In this document: in pieces, positions 16,666 through 27,002 of the stretch
Position numbering within the stretch: the stretch's first letter is position 1
Layout: each line of letters opens with the position of its first letter
Assembly: GCF_003131205.1 (NCBI RefSeq)
Contig: NZ_QFFY01000007.1
Location: forward strand, 186,001 to 250,000
Source of the DNA: Occallatibacter savannae
GTDB lineage: Bacteria; Acidobacteriota; Terriglobia; Terriglobales; Acidobacteriaceae
Direction: 5' to 3'
DNA: 64,000 bases
Made by a program: the position numbers and the translations under genes
The notes under the pieces: generated by a model
Seen by the model: the letters and a program-made list of their open reading frames with translations, nothing else
Databases searched by the model: none
Told to the model about the DNA's origin: nothing

Positions 16666-19600
16666 TTAGAAGTCGAGGTGCAGTGACATCTGGATCTGGC
16701 GTGGGCTGCCGATCGTATGGGTGACGATACCAAGACTCGATGGGCAGTTGTAGAAGCTGACGTTGGTCTGGTTGCCGCCGGCGTCACAACCCGTAGGCAA
16801 GGGCGCAACGTCTGATGACGAGGGGAACGCGTTGTAATACTGGTTCTGCGAAACCTCGTTGCCCGGCACATCGAAGCTGCTGGTGTTCGTCAGGTTGTAG
16901 ACGTCGAATGTGAACTTCAGGTTGTACCGTTCCCTGAAGCTCATCACTTTCTCGATCGAAGCGTCTGCACGCTTTTGAAATGCCTGCCGGAAGATGTTGC
17001 GTTGTCCTGTTGTAAATCCTGTTTCGAACGGATCCGATGAAGGAATCGCACCATCAAGTCCGCCCGCCGGAAGAATGGGCAGCGTGAAGCATGCGGGATT
17101 TAACGCTGCCTTACCCCCCGCGTAGAACCACGCCCCGGTCGCCCCGGTCTTTGCGGATTTCGGCGTGCATCCCTTCGCCAGGGGAACGATGGGATTCGTG
17201 ATCCCGTCAGCAGTGGAGTAGTAGATACTGCCGATTGCGCCCGAAAAGTCGATGACACTGTAAGGCTGTCCGCTCTGCAATACGGTTAGACCCACCAGCG
17301 ACCATCCATTGATGGCGTAAGCAGCGAGCGAATCTTTGCGGGCACGGTTTGGCACGCGCAGAACGTAGTTGAAGTTGATCACGTGTGTACGGTCGAAGTC
17401 CGCCGAACCGTAGCCACTGCGCAGATTGAGCGGATTATTACCGTTGTAGAACAAGCCAAGTCCGCTTTGCTCGTCCAGCGCGTGCGAGTAGGTATAGGAC
17501 GCACCGACTTGGAAACCACGGCTCATGCGCTTTTCAAAATGTGCCTGCAACGCGTTATATGCATCAATGCCGGCCGCCTTGTACGTGATCGACTCAGCCG
17601 CATATCCGATGTAGGGGACGCGAAGATCTACGTTGCCGCCTTCATAGTTCGCAAGATAGTAGCTTCCGTCGTCGAGCGCTCCAAACCCGACGTTGTAGCC
17701 GTACGTGTAATTCTGCTGATACGGAGTGCCCGCAAGCAGTGGATGCCCGGGAGAGGCAATTCCCGGCTGGTTGAAGGGCACCGGAATAACCTGATGACGA
17801 CCGAGATTCCCGACGTATCCGACCTCGACCGCAACGTCGCTTCGCGGCTGCCACTGAATGTCGAGAGTGTAATTGTAGGTGTACGGCAGCTTGTTCGTGC
17901 GATCGTACACGCCCAGCGAAATTGGCTGTCCGTTGTTGATCACCCCTTCAAGACCGCTGTTGTAGTTCACAATGCTGTAGGCGTTCGGCAGATAACTCGA
18001 CAGGTCGGACGCCTTTGGATTGCTCGGCGCCACATGCTGAAGAGTCGTGCCGTACGGATTCTCAAGATTCCCGGCCTCCGCAGTCGGTGGACCTTGGGGA
18101 GGCTCGAACCCGCCATTCCCTCCGCAAGTGGGCAGGTAGAACTCGTAGAACGACTGCGAACTCGTGGGACACGTCGACACATTGACGAACGGCAGCTGCT
18201 GATTCACGCCAAATGGGCCGCCCGTGACAGTGCCGATCGCGTACCCTGGCGAGAAGTAGCTGAAAAGTTCCCCGCGGTCGTAGTAAATTCCGCCGCCCGT
18301 GCGCACAACCACCTTGTTATGAAGAAATCCCGGCTGCCATGCAAGTCCAATGCGCGGAGCAATTCCCCACTGCCGCCCTGTCAAAGTCGTCGGACTCACT
18401 CCGGAGGTTCCGTTTTTGTTGTTGCCGGCGATGATGAGTCCTGAGTCGACGATCGCATCGCCGTTAACGTCATACTTGTAGCGCTTCGGATCGAAGTTGA
18501 AGAGTCGGCCGTACTTCTCCGTCAGCCCTCCATCCCAGTCGTAGCGAACGCCAAGCGTCAGAGACAGACCAAGTGTGACCTGGAACTTATCCTGCACGTA
18601 CGAGCCGAGCTGGTTTGCGCGATAGTAGCGGTTCGCGTCGCCTTGAAGGAACGACGTCACGTAGAAGCCGCTCACCGATCCGCCTGGCGTCACATAGCCC
18701 TGCACCATCTGGCTGAAGTCATCAGTTGCAACCGTGCCTGTTCCGGTGCGCTTGTCAATCGTGTTGAGCTGAGTGTAGGTGTAGTTGGCTCCGAAGTTGA
18801 CCGTGTGCCGCCCCTTCGTCCAGATCGCGCTTCCAGACGGAGCAAGCCGATTCTGAAACACACCCGTGTTCGCCGATTGGCCTTCCGCATTCGGTCCGAT
18901 ATTGAGGATCGCCTGCGACGGCTGGCCAACAGGCTGATGAATCCCCAGCACGTTATAGATCGAGATTCCCGGAAAATAGCTCGATCCGAATACGTTGATC
19001 GAACCAGTCCCGTAATTTCCGCCTGGAATCTTGTCAGGACCGAACGCCTGCACGTTGTCGCCCCAGTTCTTTTCGCGCAGCACTCCGAGCGTCTGCGTGG
19101 TGCTGAGGTTTGGCGTCACAATGTAGCTATTGGTTAGCGAGAAGACCTGCGCGCCCGAGTCAAGGTGCTCAGTGAAACCAGGAACGCTCGAGTACGAGTA
19201 CGGCGCGAGCGTCGGATCGTGCTGGTAGTAGTACTTGGCCGAAAGCGTATCCTTCTTCGTCGCGTTGTAGTCGAGGTCGGCGACCGCAAGATCCCCCTTG
19301 AAGAAGCCAGTCCCGGGAAGAAATGCATTGTCGATATGCGCGGCTGTCGGCAAAATGCCGCCGTCGTTCGGGATCAACCACTTGCCCGGCTCGCCCGGCA
19401 GCGCGGGCGCATTGAACAGCACCAGCGCCAGGTGGTCGATCTGACCGGATGTGATCGTGTTTCCGTTCAGTTCAGAAAAAGACTCGTTGGCAAGTTCGGC
19501 CAGCCCTGCTGGATCCCGGTTGTTGTCGTTCAAGCCGACAGGCACATCGAGGAAGTCGTCTCCAGCCTCCTGATCTGAAACGTGCAGGTGCTGATACGAC

Positions 19601-20655
19601 ACGAACCCAAAAAGCTTGTCCTTCAGAATTGGCCCCCCAAACGTGCCCCCTGCCGTGTACCGGTGCAGTTGCGGCACCTTCAGGTTCGCCGGAATGCTTG
19701 GGTCCTGGTTGAAGAAGAACGGCGCGGCATTCAGCCAGTCTGTGCCGCGGCGGATATAGGCACTGCCATGGTAGGCGTTAGTCCCGGCTTTTGTGCTCAG
19801 GTCGATGTGCGCTCCCGAGGTCGAGCCTTGCTGTGCGTCGTACATCGACGAATTCACGCGGACCTCTTCCAGCGTCTCAGGAGCCGGTGTCGGAATCGCA
19901 TTCCCAATCGAGAGATAAATGGACGCGGTCGAAGGGATCACTCCGCCAGCGCCGATGCTGCTTGAAACTCCGGTACTGTTGATGACGCGCGCTGACGGAA
20001 CCTGGCTGGTGCTTTTCCCGTTGAACAGATTGCTCGCGTCCACGCCATTCAGCGAGAAGCTGTTACTTGTATCCCGCTGCCCGTTAGCCCAGATCGGCGC
20101 ATTGCCCAAGCCGCTATTTGAACCCGTTCCTCCTGGAAGCTCAGCGTTTACGCCAGGCGAAAGAATCGCAACACCCGTGAAACTCCCTGTCGACAGCGGC
20201 ACCGCATCAATCTGCGAAGTATCCAGCACATAACCAACCGTCGTGTCCACCGCGTTCATTAGCGGCGAGGCTTCCACCTCAACAGTGGTCGTCGTCTGCC
20301 CCACCTTGAGGGAGGCGTTCACGGTTGCAGTCCGATTTGCCTGCACCCCGATGTGCTGTGTCTTCTGCACATCGTATCCCTCTGCCTTGTAGGTGAGCGT
20401 GTACGAGCCGATCGGAAGATTCACAAACAGGTATGTGCCGGAGGCATTGGTTGCAGCGGTTCGTGTCAAAGAGGTCTGCTCATCCACAGCGGTCACCATG
20501 ACGTTCGGGATCACGCCCCCCGATGCATCCGTAACTTCCCCGGTGATTCCGCCGAGAGTCTGCTGCGCCATTGCCGAAAGCCCGCTGAGCAGAAGGACGG
20601 CCGAGAATACAGAAACGAAAAAGGACAACCCAGCGCTGCTGCGTTTGGAATGCAT
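16666..20655 (-). CDS. Oar-like TonB-dependent outer-membrane transporter 2
   Basis: A 1329-residue protein, the largest of the three. The ATG at 20655 gives a signal peptide (about residues 1-31, ending SAMAQQ). The carboxypeptidase-regulatory-like domain begins at GGITGEVTDASGGVIPNVMV, the plug contains FSLNGVDASNLFNG, and the barrel ends HLDF. It shares architecture but only patchy sequence with the two other copies, so these are diverged paralogues rather than recent duplicates. It is convergent with copy 1. A spacer of 287 bp separates it from the APC permease gene; I see no clear promoter there. Confidence 0.9.
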   Translation of the reverse strand: MHSKRSSAGLSFFVSVFSAVLLLSGLSAMAQQTLGGITGEVTDASGGVIPNVMVTAVDEQTSLTRTAATNASGTYLFVNLPIGSYTLTYKAEGYDVQKTQHIGVQANRTATVNASLKVGQTTTTVEVEASPLMNAVDTTVGYVLDTSQIDAVPLSTGSFTGVAILSPGVNAELPGGTGSNSGLGNAPIWANGQRDTSNSFSLNGVDASNLFNGKSTSQVPSARVINSTGVSSSIGAGGVIPSTASIYLSIGNAIPTPAPETLEEVRVNSSMYDAQQGSTSGAHIDLSTKAGTNAYHGSAYIRRGTDWLNAAPFFFNQDPSIPANLKVPQLHRYTAGGTFGGPILKDKLFGFVSYQHLHVSDQEAGDDFLDVPVGLNDNNRDPAGLAELANESFSELNGNTITSGQIDHLALVLFNAPALPGEPGKWLIPNDGGILPTAAHIDNAFLPGTGFFKGDLAVADLDYNATKKDTLSAKYYYQHDPTLAPYSYSSVPGFTEHLDSGAQVFSLTNSYIVTPNLSTTQTLGVLREKNWGDNVQAFGPDKIPGGNYGTGSINVFGSSYFPGISIYNVLGIHQPVGQPSQAILNIGPNAEGQSANTGVFQNRLAPSGSAIWTKGRHTVNFGANYTYTQLNTIDKRTGTGTVATDDFSQMVQGYVTPGGSVSGFYVTSFLQGDANRYYRANQLGSYVQDKFQVTLGLSLTLGVRYDWDGGLTEKYGRLFNFDPKRYKYDVNGDAIVDSGLIIAGNNKNGTSGVSPTTLTGRQWGIAPRIGLAWQPGFLHNKVVVRTGGGIYYDRGELFSYFSPGYAIGTVTGGPFGVNQQLPFVNVSTCPTSSQSFYEFYLPTCGGNGGFEPPQGPPTAEAGNLENPYGTTLQHVAPSNPKASDLSSYLPNAYSIVNYNSGLEGVINNGQPISLGVYDRTNKLPYTYNYTLDIQWQPRSDVAVEVGYVGNLGRHQVIPVPFNQPGIASPGHPLLAGTPYQQNYTYGYNVGFGALDDGSYYLANYEGGNVDLRVPYIGYAAESITYKAAGIDAYNALQAHFEKRMSRGFQVGASYTYSHALDEQSGLGLFYNGNNPLNLRSGYGSADFDRTHVINFNYVLRVPNRARKDSLAAYAINGWSLVGLTVLQSGQPYSVIDFSGAIGSIYYSTADGITNPIVPLAKGCTPKSAKTGATGAWFYAGGKAALNPACFTLPILPAGGLDGAIPSSDPFETGFTTGQRNIFRQAFQKRADASIEKVMSFRERYNLKFTFDVYNLTNTSSFDVPGNEVSQNQYYNAFPSSSDVAPLPTGCDAGGNQTNVSFYNCPSSLGIVTHTIGSPRQIQMSLHLDF

Positions 20656-20942
20656 TGATTGTGGCCTCGAGAAAGTAGTCAATTCAAGCCCGGCGACGGG
20701 AACGCAGAGCGCGCCGCATCAGCGAGCCAATTCAAACTGAAAAGAAGCTATGAAGACACTTGATTCAGGATGACGCGTTTGTTTTTCCTGCGTGAGGCCA
20801 GCCTAGCAATCGAGTCATAAGTATGCTGTAAGGATTCTGGCCCGCGATTCCCCACAGACCGTTGAAATCGCCTGCTTTTCCACAGCTCTTGCCACAAATG
20901 ACTCCGCCGCGAATGCATCCTCAATCCTGCTCCGTGCAGCCG

Positions 20943-22358
20943 TCACCGAACCGGCGTCGGGCGCGTTCTGCTGAACCCGTACCAGCCCAACCCCACCACA
21001 ATATAGCCCGCGAATATCCAGGGCAGCCGTGCGTGGGCCAGATCCGCCGTAGACCGCAGATCAAGAATCGCAATCAGTGCTATCACCGCCACAGCCAGCA
21101 CACTCACTCCCGCTACAACAGTTGAATGCTCCCCGCGCGCGCGTCGCGCAAACGGCAATGCAATGCATACCAGCGCATAAGCAGTGAGAAATCCGAATAC
21201 GGCCAGCGAGCCCGCCAGGTCGTAAATTTCCGATCCGCTGATTCTTCCTCCTGCCATCCCCGCCGCTGCAGCAAACACAAGTCCCGTGCAAAGACAGATG
21301 GCAGCCGTCGGTGTGCCGTGCCGCCCTGTCCTCTTGAATGCGCCGGACACAAGACCATCCTCAGACATCCGCATCAGCACGCGCGATGCCGCTGTAACGC
21401 AGGCGAGCACGCACGCAATCATGCTGATATACGCTCCGAAATCGATTCCAGAACCCAGCGGCGAGATGCCGGCCTTCGCCGCCAGCAGGTGGAGAGGGCT
21501 ATTCGTATCGCTCAGATTGCTCGACGTACCCCGAAACCCCAGCACCTCAGAGTACGAGCAGAGCACAAAGAACACTCCCGCAATCAGAGCGCACTGGATC
21601 ACCGCGCGCGGAATTGTCTGCAGCGGATTGCGCGCCTCCGCTCCCAACGTAGTCGCGCTCTCAAATCCCACGAAGCTGAACATCGAAAGCACAAGAGCCG
21701 GTCCAAGCGCCGACACTGAAACGCGTTTCAGGCGGAACTGACCGATATCCAAATGAAGCCCGTTTCGCACCAGCATCACAGCCAGAACTACGACTATCAG
21801 GCTCAACGAACAGATCTCTATCCACAGCATCAGCTCGGCTGAGAGCTTCACGTCACGCCAGGCGACGTACCCTCCCGCACCGCACACCACAAGCAAAGCA
21901 ATCAGCGCCGATGGACTGACATGCAAAAATTCGAGCGCGAGCAGGTTGGTGTAGTAGAGCGCGCCGCCTGCCACTGACACTCCCGTTGCGATGTACGCCA
22001 GCAGCAGGCCCCATCCCGCCGTGGCTCCAAAAACCCGCGGCAGCGTGTCTGCCGTATAGGTGTAAAGCGATCCCGGCGAGGCCGACTGCCGCGCGAACCG
22101 GCTCACGCAAAACCCGATGATCAGTGTTGCGCAAGTTGCCATCAGATACACAAGCCAGGTCGCGTCGCCCGCCAGTGCGAACACAATCGGAATGGTGAGC
22201 GATGGCGACGTCGACGGCGCCATCGCTGACACCGACTGCGCCAGTGTCTCAAACGGACCGAGCACACCCGCATGAAGACCGCTCCTTTGTGCAGCCTGCT
22301 CTCCTGCAGAGACTTCGACTGCAACGCTGGAATGATTTCGATCCAATCCGCGGCACAC
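20943..22358 (-). CDS. APC-superfamily amino-acid/polyamine permease
   Basis: A 471-residue inner-membrane transporter with about 12 hydrophobic segments. APC features include the unwound first helix region GPFETLAQSVSAMAPSTSPS, SPGSLYTYTADTLPR in helix 3 and SFVGFESATTLGAEARNPLQTIPRA in segments near residues 230-255, where GFE is a family hallmark. Substrate cannot be deduced. The GTG at 22358 is used as start, but its Shine-Dalgarno is too close and the first ~30 residues are not conserved-looking, so the true start may be internal. Divergent from the receiver-GGDEF gene. Confidence 0.85.
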   Translation of the reverse strand: MCRGLDRNHSSVAVEVSAGEQAAQRSGLHAGVLGPFETLAQSVSAMAPSTSPSLTIPIVFALAGDATWLVYLMATCATLIIGFCVSRFARQSASPGSLYTYTADTLPRVFGATAGWGLLLAYIATGVSVAGGALYYTNLLALEFLHVSPSALIALLVVCGAGGYVAWRDVKLSAELMLWIEICSLSLIVVVLAVMLVRNGLHLDIGQFRLKRVSVSALGPALVLSMFSFVGFESATTLGAEARNPLQTIPRAVIQCALIAGVFFVLCSYSEVLGFRGTSSNLSDTNSPLHLLAAKAGISPLGSGIDFGAYISMIACVLACVTAASRVLMRMSEDGLVSGAFKRTGRHGTPTAAICLCTGLVFAAAAGMAGGRISGSEIYDLAGSLAVFGFLTAYALVCIALPFARRARGEHSTVVAGVSVLAVAVIALIAILDLRSTADLAHARLPWIFAGYIVVGLGWYGFSRTRPTPVR

Positions 22359-22491
22359 TCCTGAGTTTTCGAAGATGATCTCATCTTGCGTTGATTTGCA
22401 ACCCGCGTCAACTTTGCCGAGTGCTCACTGCTCTGCCTGCGAGGAACCTAATCCATTAACGCAGGCTCCTAGGCCCTTGGTGAATTCGCGG

Positions 22492-23622
22492 ATGTATCCT
22501 GAGTGGCAGTCGGGTCCTCTCACTCTCGGACGATTGCTAAGCGACCGCGGGATCCGGGCTGAAAGAGGGACCTTCCCGGTGCAAGACGGCCCACCGACAG
22601 ACGTCCAGGCAAAGAGCGCTACAAACTTCGCGCTGATCGTTGAAGACGATCGTGCGGCGCGCCTCATCCTGCAGCACTGGCTTAAGCATCTTGGATACGA
22701 AGTGCTGGCCACTGACGACGGGAACCAGGCGTGGTCGGCCATGACCGGGGATAGACCGCCCAAGCTGATTCTTCTGGATTGGGCAGTTCCCGGACTCGAT
22801 GGGATCGAGCTCTGTCGACGATTAAGAGCGCAGGCCGCATCCTATTACACCTACGTGATCATGATCGCCGGACGCCAGTCGCGCGAGGACGTTGCGTGCG
22901 CACTTGAGGCCGGAGCCGACGATTACCTTGCAAAGCCCTTTGCAGAGGTCGACCTTGAAGCTCGCCTCACCGTCGCGAGCAGGATTCTCGCCCTGCAGGA
23001 CAAGCTGATCGAAGACCGCGATCAGTTTCGTATTCTGGCCACGCGAGACTGGCTTACTGATGTATGGAGCCGCCCTGCTTTTCTTGACTTGCTCGCGCGC
23101 GAGTTGGACCGCTGCGCCCGGCAGAAGTCAGATCTCGGGCTTCTCTTCCTGGACCTTGATCACTTCAAGAGCATCAACGACGCGCATGGGCACCTCGTCG
23201 GAGATCTGGTTCTGAAAGAGATTGCTCGGCGCTTATCGAGATCTCTGCGCTCGTACGACTTCATCGGCCGCTATGGAGGGGAGGAGTTCTGCATTGCCCT
23301 TCCTGGGTGTCCTAGCGCCGCCATAGGTAAGAGAGCCGAAATGATCCGCTTGGCAATCAGCCAGGAACCCGTCTCCGCCCAGGGCATCCAGATCCCGGTT
23401 ACCCTGAGTATCGGTGCAGCATCCATCGCCGACCGCAGGATAGGACTCCAGGATCTGGTCGCAATCGCGGACGTCGCTCTCTATAGAGCTAAATCTGCCG
23501 GCCGCAATTGCACCGTTTACTGCACCAACCGCTGGAGTGAGGGATCGGTACCTCCGGAGCTGATGAAAACACGATGTGGAGACTGTGAAGCACACACGCC
23601 TGCAGCCTGCATCGTGAAGTAA
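22492..23622 (+). CDS. Response regulator with GGDEF diguanylate cyclase output
   Basis: A PleD/WspR-like protein of about 376 residues that would make cyclic di-GMP from GTP when phosphorylated. The receiver (residues ~45-165) has VEDD near 51, phosphoacceptor D96 (LLDWAVPG) and switch K148 (LAKPF). The GGDEF domain (about 180-350) has LDLDHFKSIND, the catalytic GGEEF at 262-266 and an intact inhibitory I-site RSYD at 253-256, predicting product feedback. The usual GLxNRRAF is TDVWSRPAF here. The start could be further upstream (22375) or further in. A ~25-residue Cys-containing tail is unusual. No kinase adjoins. Confidence 0.9.
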   Translation: MYPEWQSGPLTLGRLLSDRGIRAERGTFPVQDGPPTDVQAKSATNFALIVEDDRAARLILQHWLKHLGYEVLATDDGNQAWSAMTGDRPPKLILLDWAVPGLDGIELCRRLRAQAASYYTYVIMIAGRQSREDVACALEAGADDYLAKPFAEVDLEARLTVASRILALQDKLIEDRDQFRILATRDWLTDVWSRPAFLDLLARELDRCARQKSDLGLLFLDLDHFKSINDAHGHLVGDLVLKEIARRLSRSLRSYDFIGRYGGEEFCIALPGCPSAAIGKRAEMIRLAISQEPVSAQGIQIPVTLSIGAASIADRRIGLQDLVAIADVALYRAKSAGRNCTVYCTNRWSEGSVPPELMKTRCGDCEAHTPAACIVK

Positions 23623-23646
23623 GCCTCCAGATCCTTGTCTCCTGCT

Positions 23647-24147
23647 TCACTCCCCCGCGAGTTTCTCCCGAATCGTTTGGGCGACATCGTCAATTGGCGT
23701 CTGCTGACTTAGCTCTTCCACTTGAGGACGGTCCGCCGCTGACGCCAGTCCCACCTGCCGCGCGATCTCCCTGTTCAACTCCAGCGCCGCCGTCAGTTCC
23801 TTTTCAGTCAGCAGCAAGATCTGCAGTATCAGGTGCTCGCGCTCCTCTGATCTGCGTCCGATCCTCGCTTGTCGCATCAGGATGAAGCTCGCCAGCAGAA
23901 TCGCCTCCAGGGCGACGATCGTTGAAAGCAATGAAAACGGCGGCGGATCGAAATGCCTGATGCCGTGCACGACATTTACCGCGATCCACAGCGCGAACAC
24001 CGCCAGATGCGCCACAACGAAGGTCAAACTACCCGCAGTTCCCGCAATTAGATCGCCGAGCCGCTCCCCCGTGGTTCTACGGTCAAGGAACTCCTGCTCG
24101 TGCCTGGCAATAAGGTCGACATGCTCCTGAACGAATTCCTTGGGCAT
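23647..24147 (-). CDS. DUF1003 family membrane protein
   Basis: A 166-residue protein with two transmembrane segments (about residues 38-62 and 72-92) linked by the conserved NVVHGIRHFDPPPFSLLSTIVALEA-type stretch that identifies DUF1003. A charged N-terminal helix and a long soluble helical C-terminus flank them. Function unknown. It is convergent with the GGDEF gene (25 bp between stops). Confidence 0.88.
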   Translation of the reverse strand: MPKEFVQEHVDLIARHEQEFLDRRTTGERLGDLIAGTAGSLTFVVAHLAVFALWIAVNVVHGIRHFDPPPFSLLSTIVALEAILLASFILMRQARIGRRSEEREHLILQILLLTEKELTAALELNREIARQVGLASAADRPQVEELSQQTPIDDVAQTIREKLAGE

Positions 24148-24310
24148 TTCAGCTTAGATGTTGAAATGCTGCATCCCGCCCACGCCTTCGCCCTGATGTC
24201 TCCGCGGCCTAACCTCCGCTCACCTCTGACTCTGTTATCGCTTTTAGGGCCTTCGAGCAACCTTGTCGCCGTGCTTCGCTGAACGAGCCGCCTCCGAACC
24301 GGCGCCCAGA

Positions 24311-24796
24311 CTAGAACAGGCTGGCAAGGCGCCGAAGCGAGGCCTCCCAGAGCAGCTTGTAGTGAGATTGCTCCGATCTTGGTAGCCCGAGATGCATCAA
24401 GTGAACCGTCGTGCGGCCAAAATCGCCTACAAGCCTGATCTTGACGAGCGAGGATGATGGATTTCCGAACCCATCTCGGCTCCAGGTGAAGTAGATTTTG
24501 CTTCTCCTCACGATCTTGTACGAGCCGACAAAACGTTCCTCCAGGCCGTTGAGCAGCAGGTATTTCACGAGAAAGCAATCCGGCCCGGCGGTTATCTCTG
24601 TGCTGCCCGCAGCCGAGCCAGGCGCACTGAACCACGCGTCAATGTATTCCGCTACCGTGAGAACCTGGAAGATCCTGTCTCGATCGGCATTCACACTTTC
24701 CTCGACTGTCACGACGGTCCTACCCTCTACCTTTGCGGAATTCAGCCTGTGAAGAGGTAGTCGTTCATATCGGGCAACAAGGTTGCTGGTGCTCAT
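24311..24796 (-). CDS. SRPBCC-fold protein
   Basis: About 161 residues from the ATG at 24796 (AGGT 8 nt upstream), or 188 from 24877. The SRPBCC pattern is visible: VVTVEESVNADRDRIFQVL, DAWFSAPGSAAGSTEI, then strands with FLVKYLLL and KIYFTWSRDG, and a C-terminal helix HYKLLWEASLRRLASL. It is distinct from the ArsR-linked copy at 7145. Ligand unknown. The 287-bp spacer upstream to the Sel1 gene shows nothing definite. Confidence 0.72.
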   Translation of the reverse strand: MSTSNLVARYERLPLHRLNSAKVEGRTVVTVEESVNADRDRIFQVLTVAEYIDAWFSAPGSAAGSTEITAGPDCFLVKYLLLNGLEERFVGSYKIVRRSKIYFTWSRDGFGNPSSSLVKIRLVGDFGRTTVHLMHLGLPRSEQSHYKLLWEASLRRLASLF

Positions 24797-25164
24797 CTCT
24801 TTGACCTCTGGTTCTGCTGTTGCGAGTCTCCAGCCGGTACGACCTTCCTTGCCGGCCTGCGTGGTGACTTGCGACATTGCGCCACAAGCCGCAGCCTCAT
24901 TGCACTCTTCTCGCCGCGATGGGACGCCCGGGGAAGGTAAGTTGAATCCGGCTCTCTAAATTTGACGCTCAGAAACTTCAGATTTCCGGGTCAAGTGACA
25001 ACACGCAACGCCCATGACACGAAACGAACGTATTCGGTGACGAGCAAGATTTGATCACTCTGTGACTAGCCTCCAACCAATCCCGGATCTCCAAATTCCA
25101 TTGCGTGTTCACCCACGTCATTTGCCTGTTCATTCAGAGGCCCGCAAACACCTTCGCCGATCTG

Positions 25165-26322
25165 CTACGGTTCGAAGACCTCTCCTGGCTTCGCATCAGA
25201 TTCTGACAATGGAAATAACCTACCGGCGTGGGCGCCATTCTCGGGATAGGCGAGGGCAAGGCTACTTTGTTTGCCGCCATTGAGGAATGGAGCGAACTCA
25301 AGCCCGCGTCCATGGTGAGCGACCCAGTCATTGGCTCGATCGTCAAGTTCCTTCACGCGAGGAGAGCCGAGACTGGATCCCAATGAAAGCAGATCCGCCC
25401 GCACCATCTTCTCTGCCGCCTCACCGCCCTGCAGTGCAGCGACCCGAAAATCGACATAAGCAGTCTCAGGATCCTTCGCTACTCCCTTACCATCGCGATA
25501 GAGCGCGGCAAGAACCACAGTCGACTTCCAGAAACCCTCTAACGAAGCCTTGCGTAAGAACTCAAGTGCCTCTTCAGGTCTTGACGCAAACCCGGGCCTT
25601 CTCGCAAGGCGCAATCCCAATTCGTGTTCTGCCGCCACATACCCGCTCTTCGACGCGTCGCGCAGCAGTCTGAAGGCGCGATCGTCATCTCGGTGATCGG
25701 GCCTCTGCAGCAGCACCAGGGCAAGTCCCAGTTCACCATGCGGGTCATGTCGCTTGGCAGCAACCTCGAGCCAATGCTTCGCCTGGTCCAGATTCTTCTC
25801 TACACCGACCCCGAGATAATAGGAATCAGCCAGGTAGTAAGCGCCAGGGCCGCTTCCCTGCTCAGCAGCCGCACGGAGGAATTGCACGCCCAGTACTGGA
25901 TCCTTGCGCACACCCGCGCCCCAGATATAGGCAACACCAAGATTGACTTTAGCTTGAACTGAACCTCCAGCTGCCGCTCGCTGAAACCAGGCTGTGGCGC
26001 GGCTGGAATCTCGCACAACGCCGATTCCCGCTTCGTAGAAAAATCCGATCTGCAATTGGGCATTTGGGTCTCCGGAGTTTGCTGCTTTCTCGTACCAATA
26101 GGCAGCCTGCTTCTCATCTCGCACCACACCCTTTCCCGCGAAATACGCGTCCGCAAGCTCAATCTCTTTCTGAACCGAGCCCCTCTCCGCATTCGCCTGA
26201 ATGTTCGGAATGTCGGGCTCGGCCGGTGCCGCGTAGGCTGTCGTATTCAGACCTAGGCATATCATCGTGGCGGCAGAGGCAAGCACGCGTGCGACTCTGC
26301 AATCGATAGGAACACGCTTCAT
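25165..26322 (-). CDS. Secreted Sel1-repeat (TPR-like) protein
   Basis: A 385-residue protein. The ATG at 26322 is preceded by ggaggt and followed by a signal peptide of about 32 residues (ending TAYAAPAE). At least seven Sel1-like repeats follow; clear examples are KGVVRDEKQAAYWYEKAA, IGVVRDSSRATAWFQRAA, AGVRKDPVLGVQFLRAA, VGVEKNLDQAKHWLEVAA and KGVAKDPETAYVDFRVAA. These solenoids scaffold protein-protein contacts in the periplasm or at the envelope. Apparently monocistronic, with a long leader region containing a strong hairpin (26469-26513). Confidence 0.87.
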   Translation of the reverse strand: MKRVPIDCRVARVLASAATMICLGLNTTAYAAPAEPDIPNIQANAERGSVQKEIELADAYFAGKGVVRDEKQAAYWYEKAANSGDPNAQLQIGFFYEAGIGVVRDSSRATAWFQRAAAGGSVQAKVNLGVAYIWGAGVRKDPVLGVQFLRAAAEQGSGPGAYYLADSYYLGVGVEKNLDQAKHWLEVAAKRHDPHGELGLALVLLQRPDHRDDDRAFRLLRDASKSGYVAAEHELGLRLARRPGFASRPEEALEFLRKASLEGFWKSTVVLAALYRDGKGVAKDPETAYVDFRVAALQGGEAAEKMVRADLLSLGSSLGSPRVKELDDRANDWVAHHGRGLEFAPFLNGGKQSSLALAYPENGAHAGRLFPLSESDAKPGEVFEP

Positions 26323-26468
26323 AAGACCTCCATCTCGGGACAACTTGTTACGCACTGCTCAGGCTGACAGCAGCGCTCTGCGCACGGGAAGATTGCTCGG
26401 AGCCTGCACTTTTAGGTCACGGGAGCGCAGCTTCGCAGCCCCATTTACGTCAAAGCAATTCTTCTGCC

Positions 26469-26513
26469 GTCGGCGAACCAAACGGAAGATCCCGCCGTTT
26501 GCGTTTTGCCGAC
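26469..26513. other. Long imperfect hairpin in a 680-bp gene-free spacer
   Basis: Outer stem GTCGGC (26469-26474) with GCCGAC (26508-26513), inner stem CAAACGG (26479-26485) with CCGTTTG (26495-26501), and GAAC/GTT pairing between them; loop of 9 nt. No T-tract on either strand. The spacer 26323-27002 otherwise has only open frames without family resemblance. It lies about 150 bp upstream of the Sel1 gene and could be a leader element or small RNA. Confidence 0.5.
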
Positions 26514-27002
26514 ACGATTGAAGTGCACGATCCAACAATCCCGGCCACAGGACACTCACGGCTTCTCTCAGCTCGATTTCTCCTCACCGGGCGTCACGCC
26601 TCTTATCCCGTTCCGCAGAAAGCGGTCCGCGCGACTATCCCTCTCGTCCCGATCAGAAGCCGCTTCGTCACAAAACGAAAACCCTTCTGAACCCGCGCTG
26701 CGGCCTTCCGCGTCGTCATGACATGCAGTAAGATCCGGGGCCGGTGCAATTGCTCGGATCTCGTGCTTGGCGGTAGTCAAACAAGATCCACGCGGAGCAA
26801 CAGCCGATCGATGAAACTGTTCAGATTCGAACAAGCCAGTACGAAACCGGACATCGCTTCTTTGTGCGCCGAACTCCTGCCCAGCGATAACTCCTGCCAA
26901 ATCAGTCAAACGAATCTCTCGAACAATTACCCTAAACGTGCCTGATAACCAGCACCACCTTCCCTTCCGGAAAGTCTCAGGGACGAACGTTGCGAGGAAT
27001 AG

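Noticed and set aside
17383..18444. 353-codon plus-strand open frame
   Set aside because: Antisense to Oar gene 2; no recognisable domain.
26479..26513. Possible cyclic di-GMP riboswitch (an ACGCAAA-like stretch on the minus strand)
   Set aside because: The conserved GEMM core and receptor elements are absent; only the hairpin is supported.
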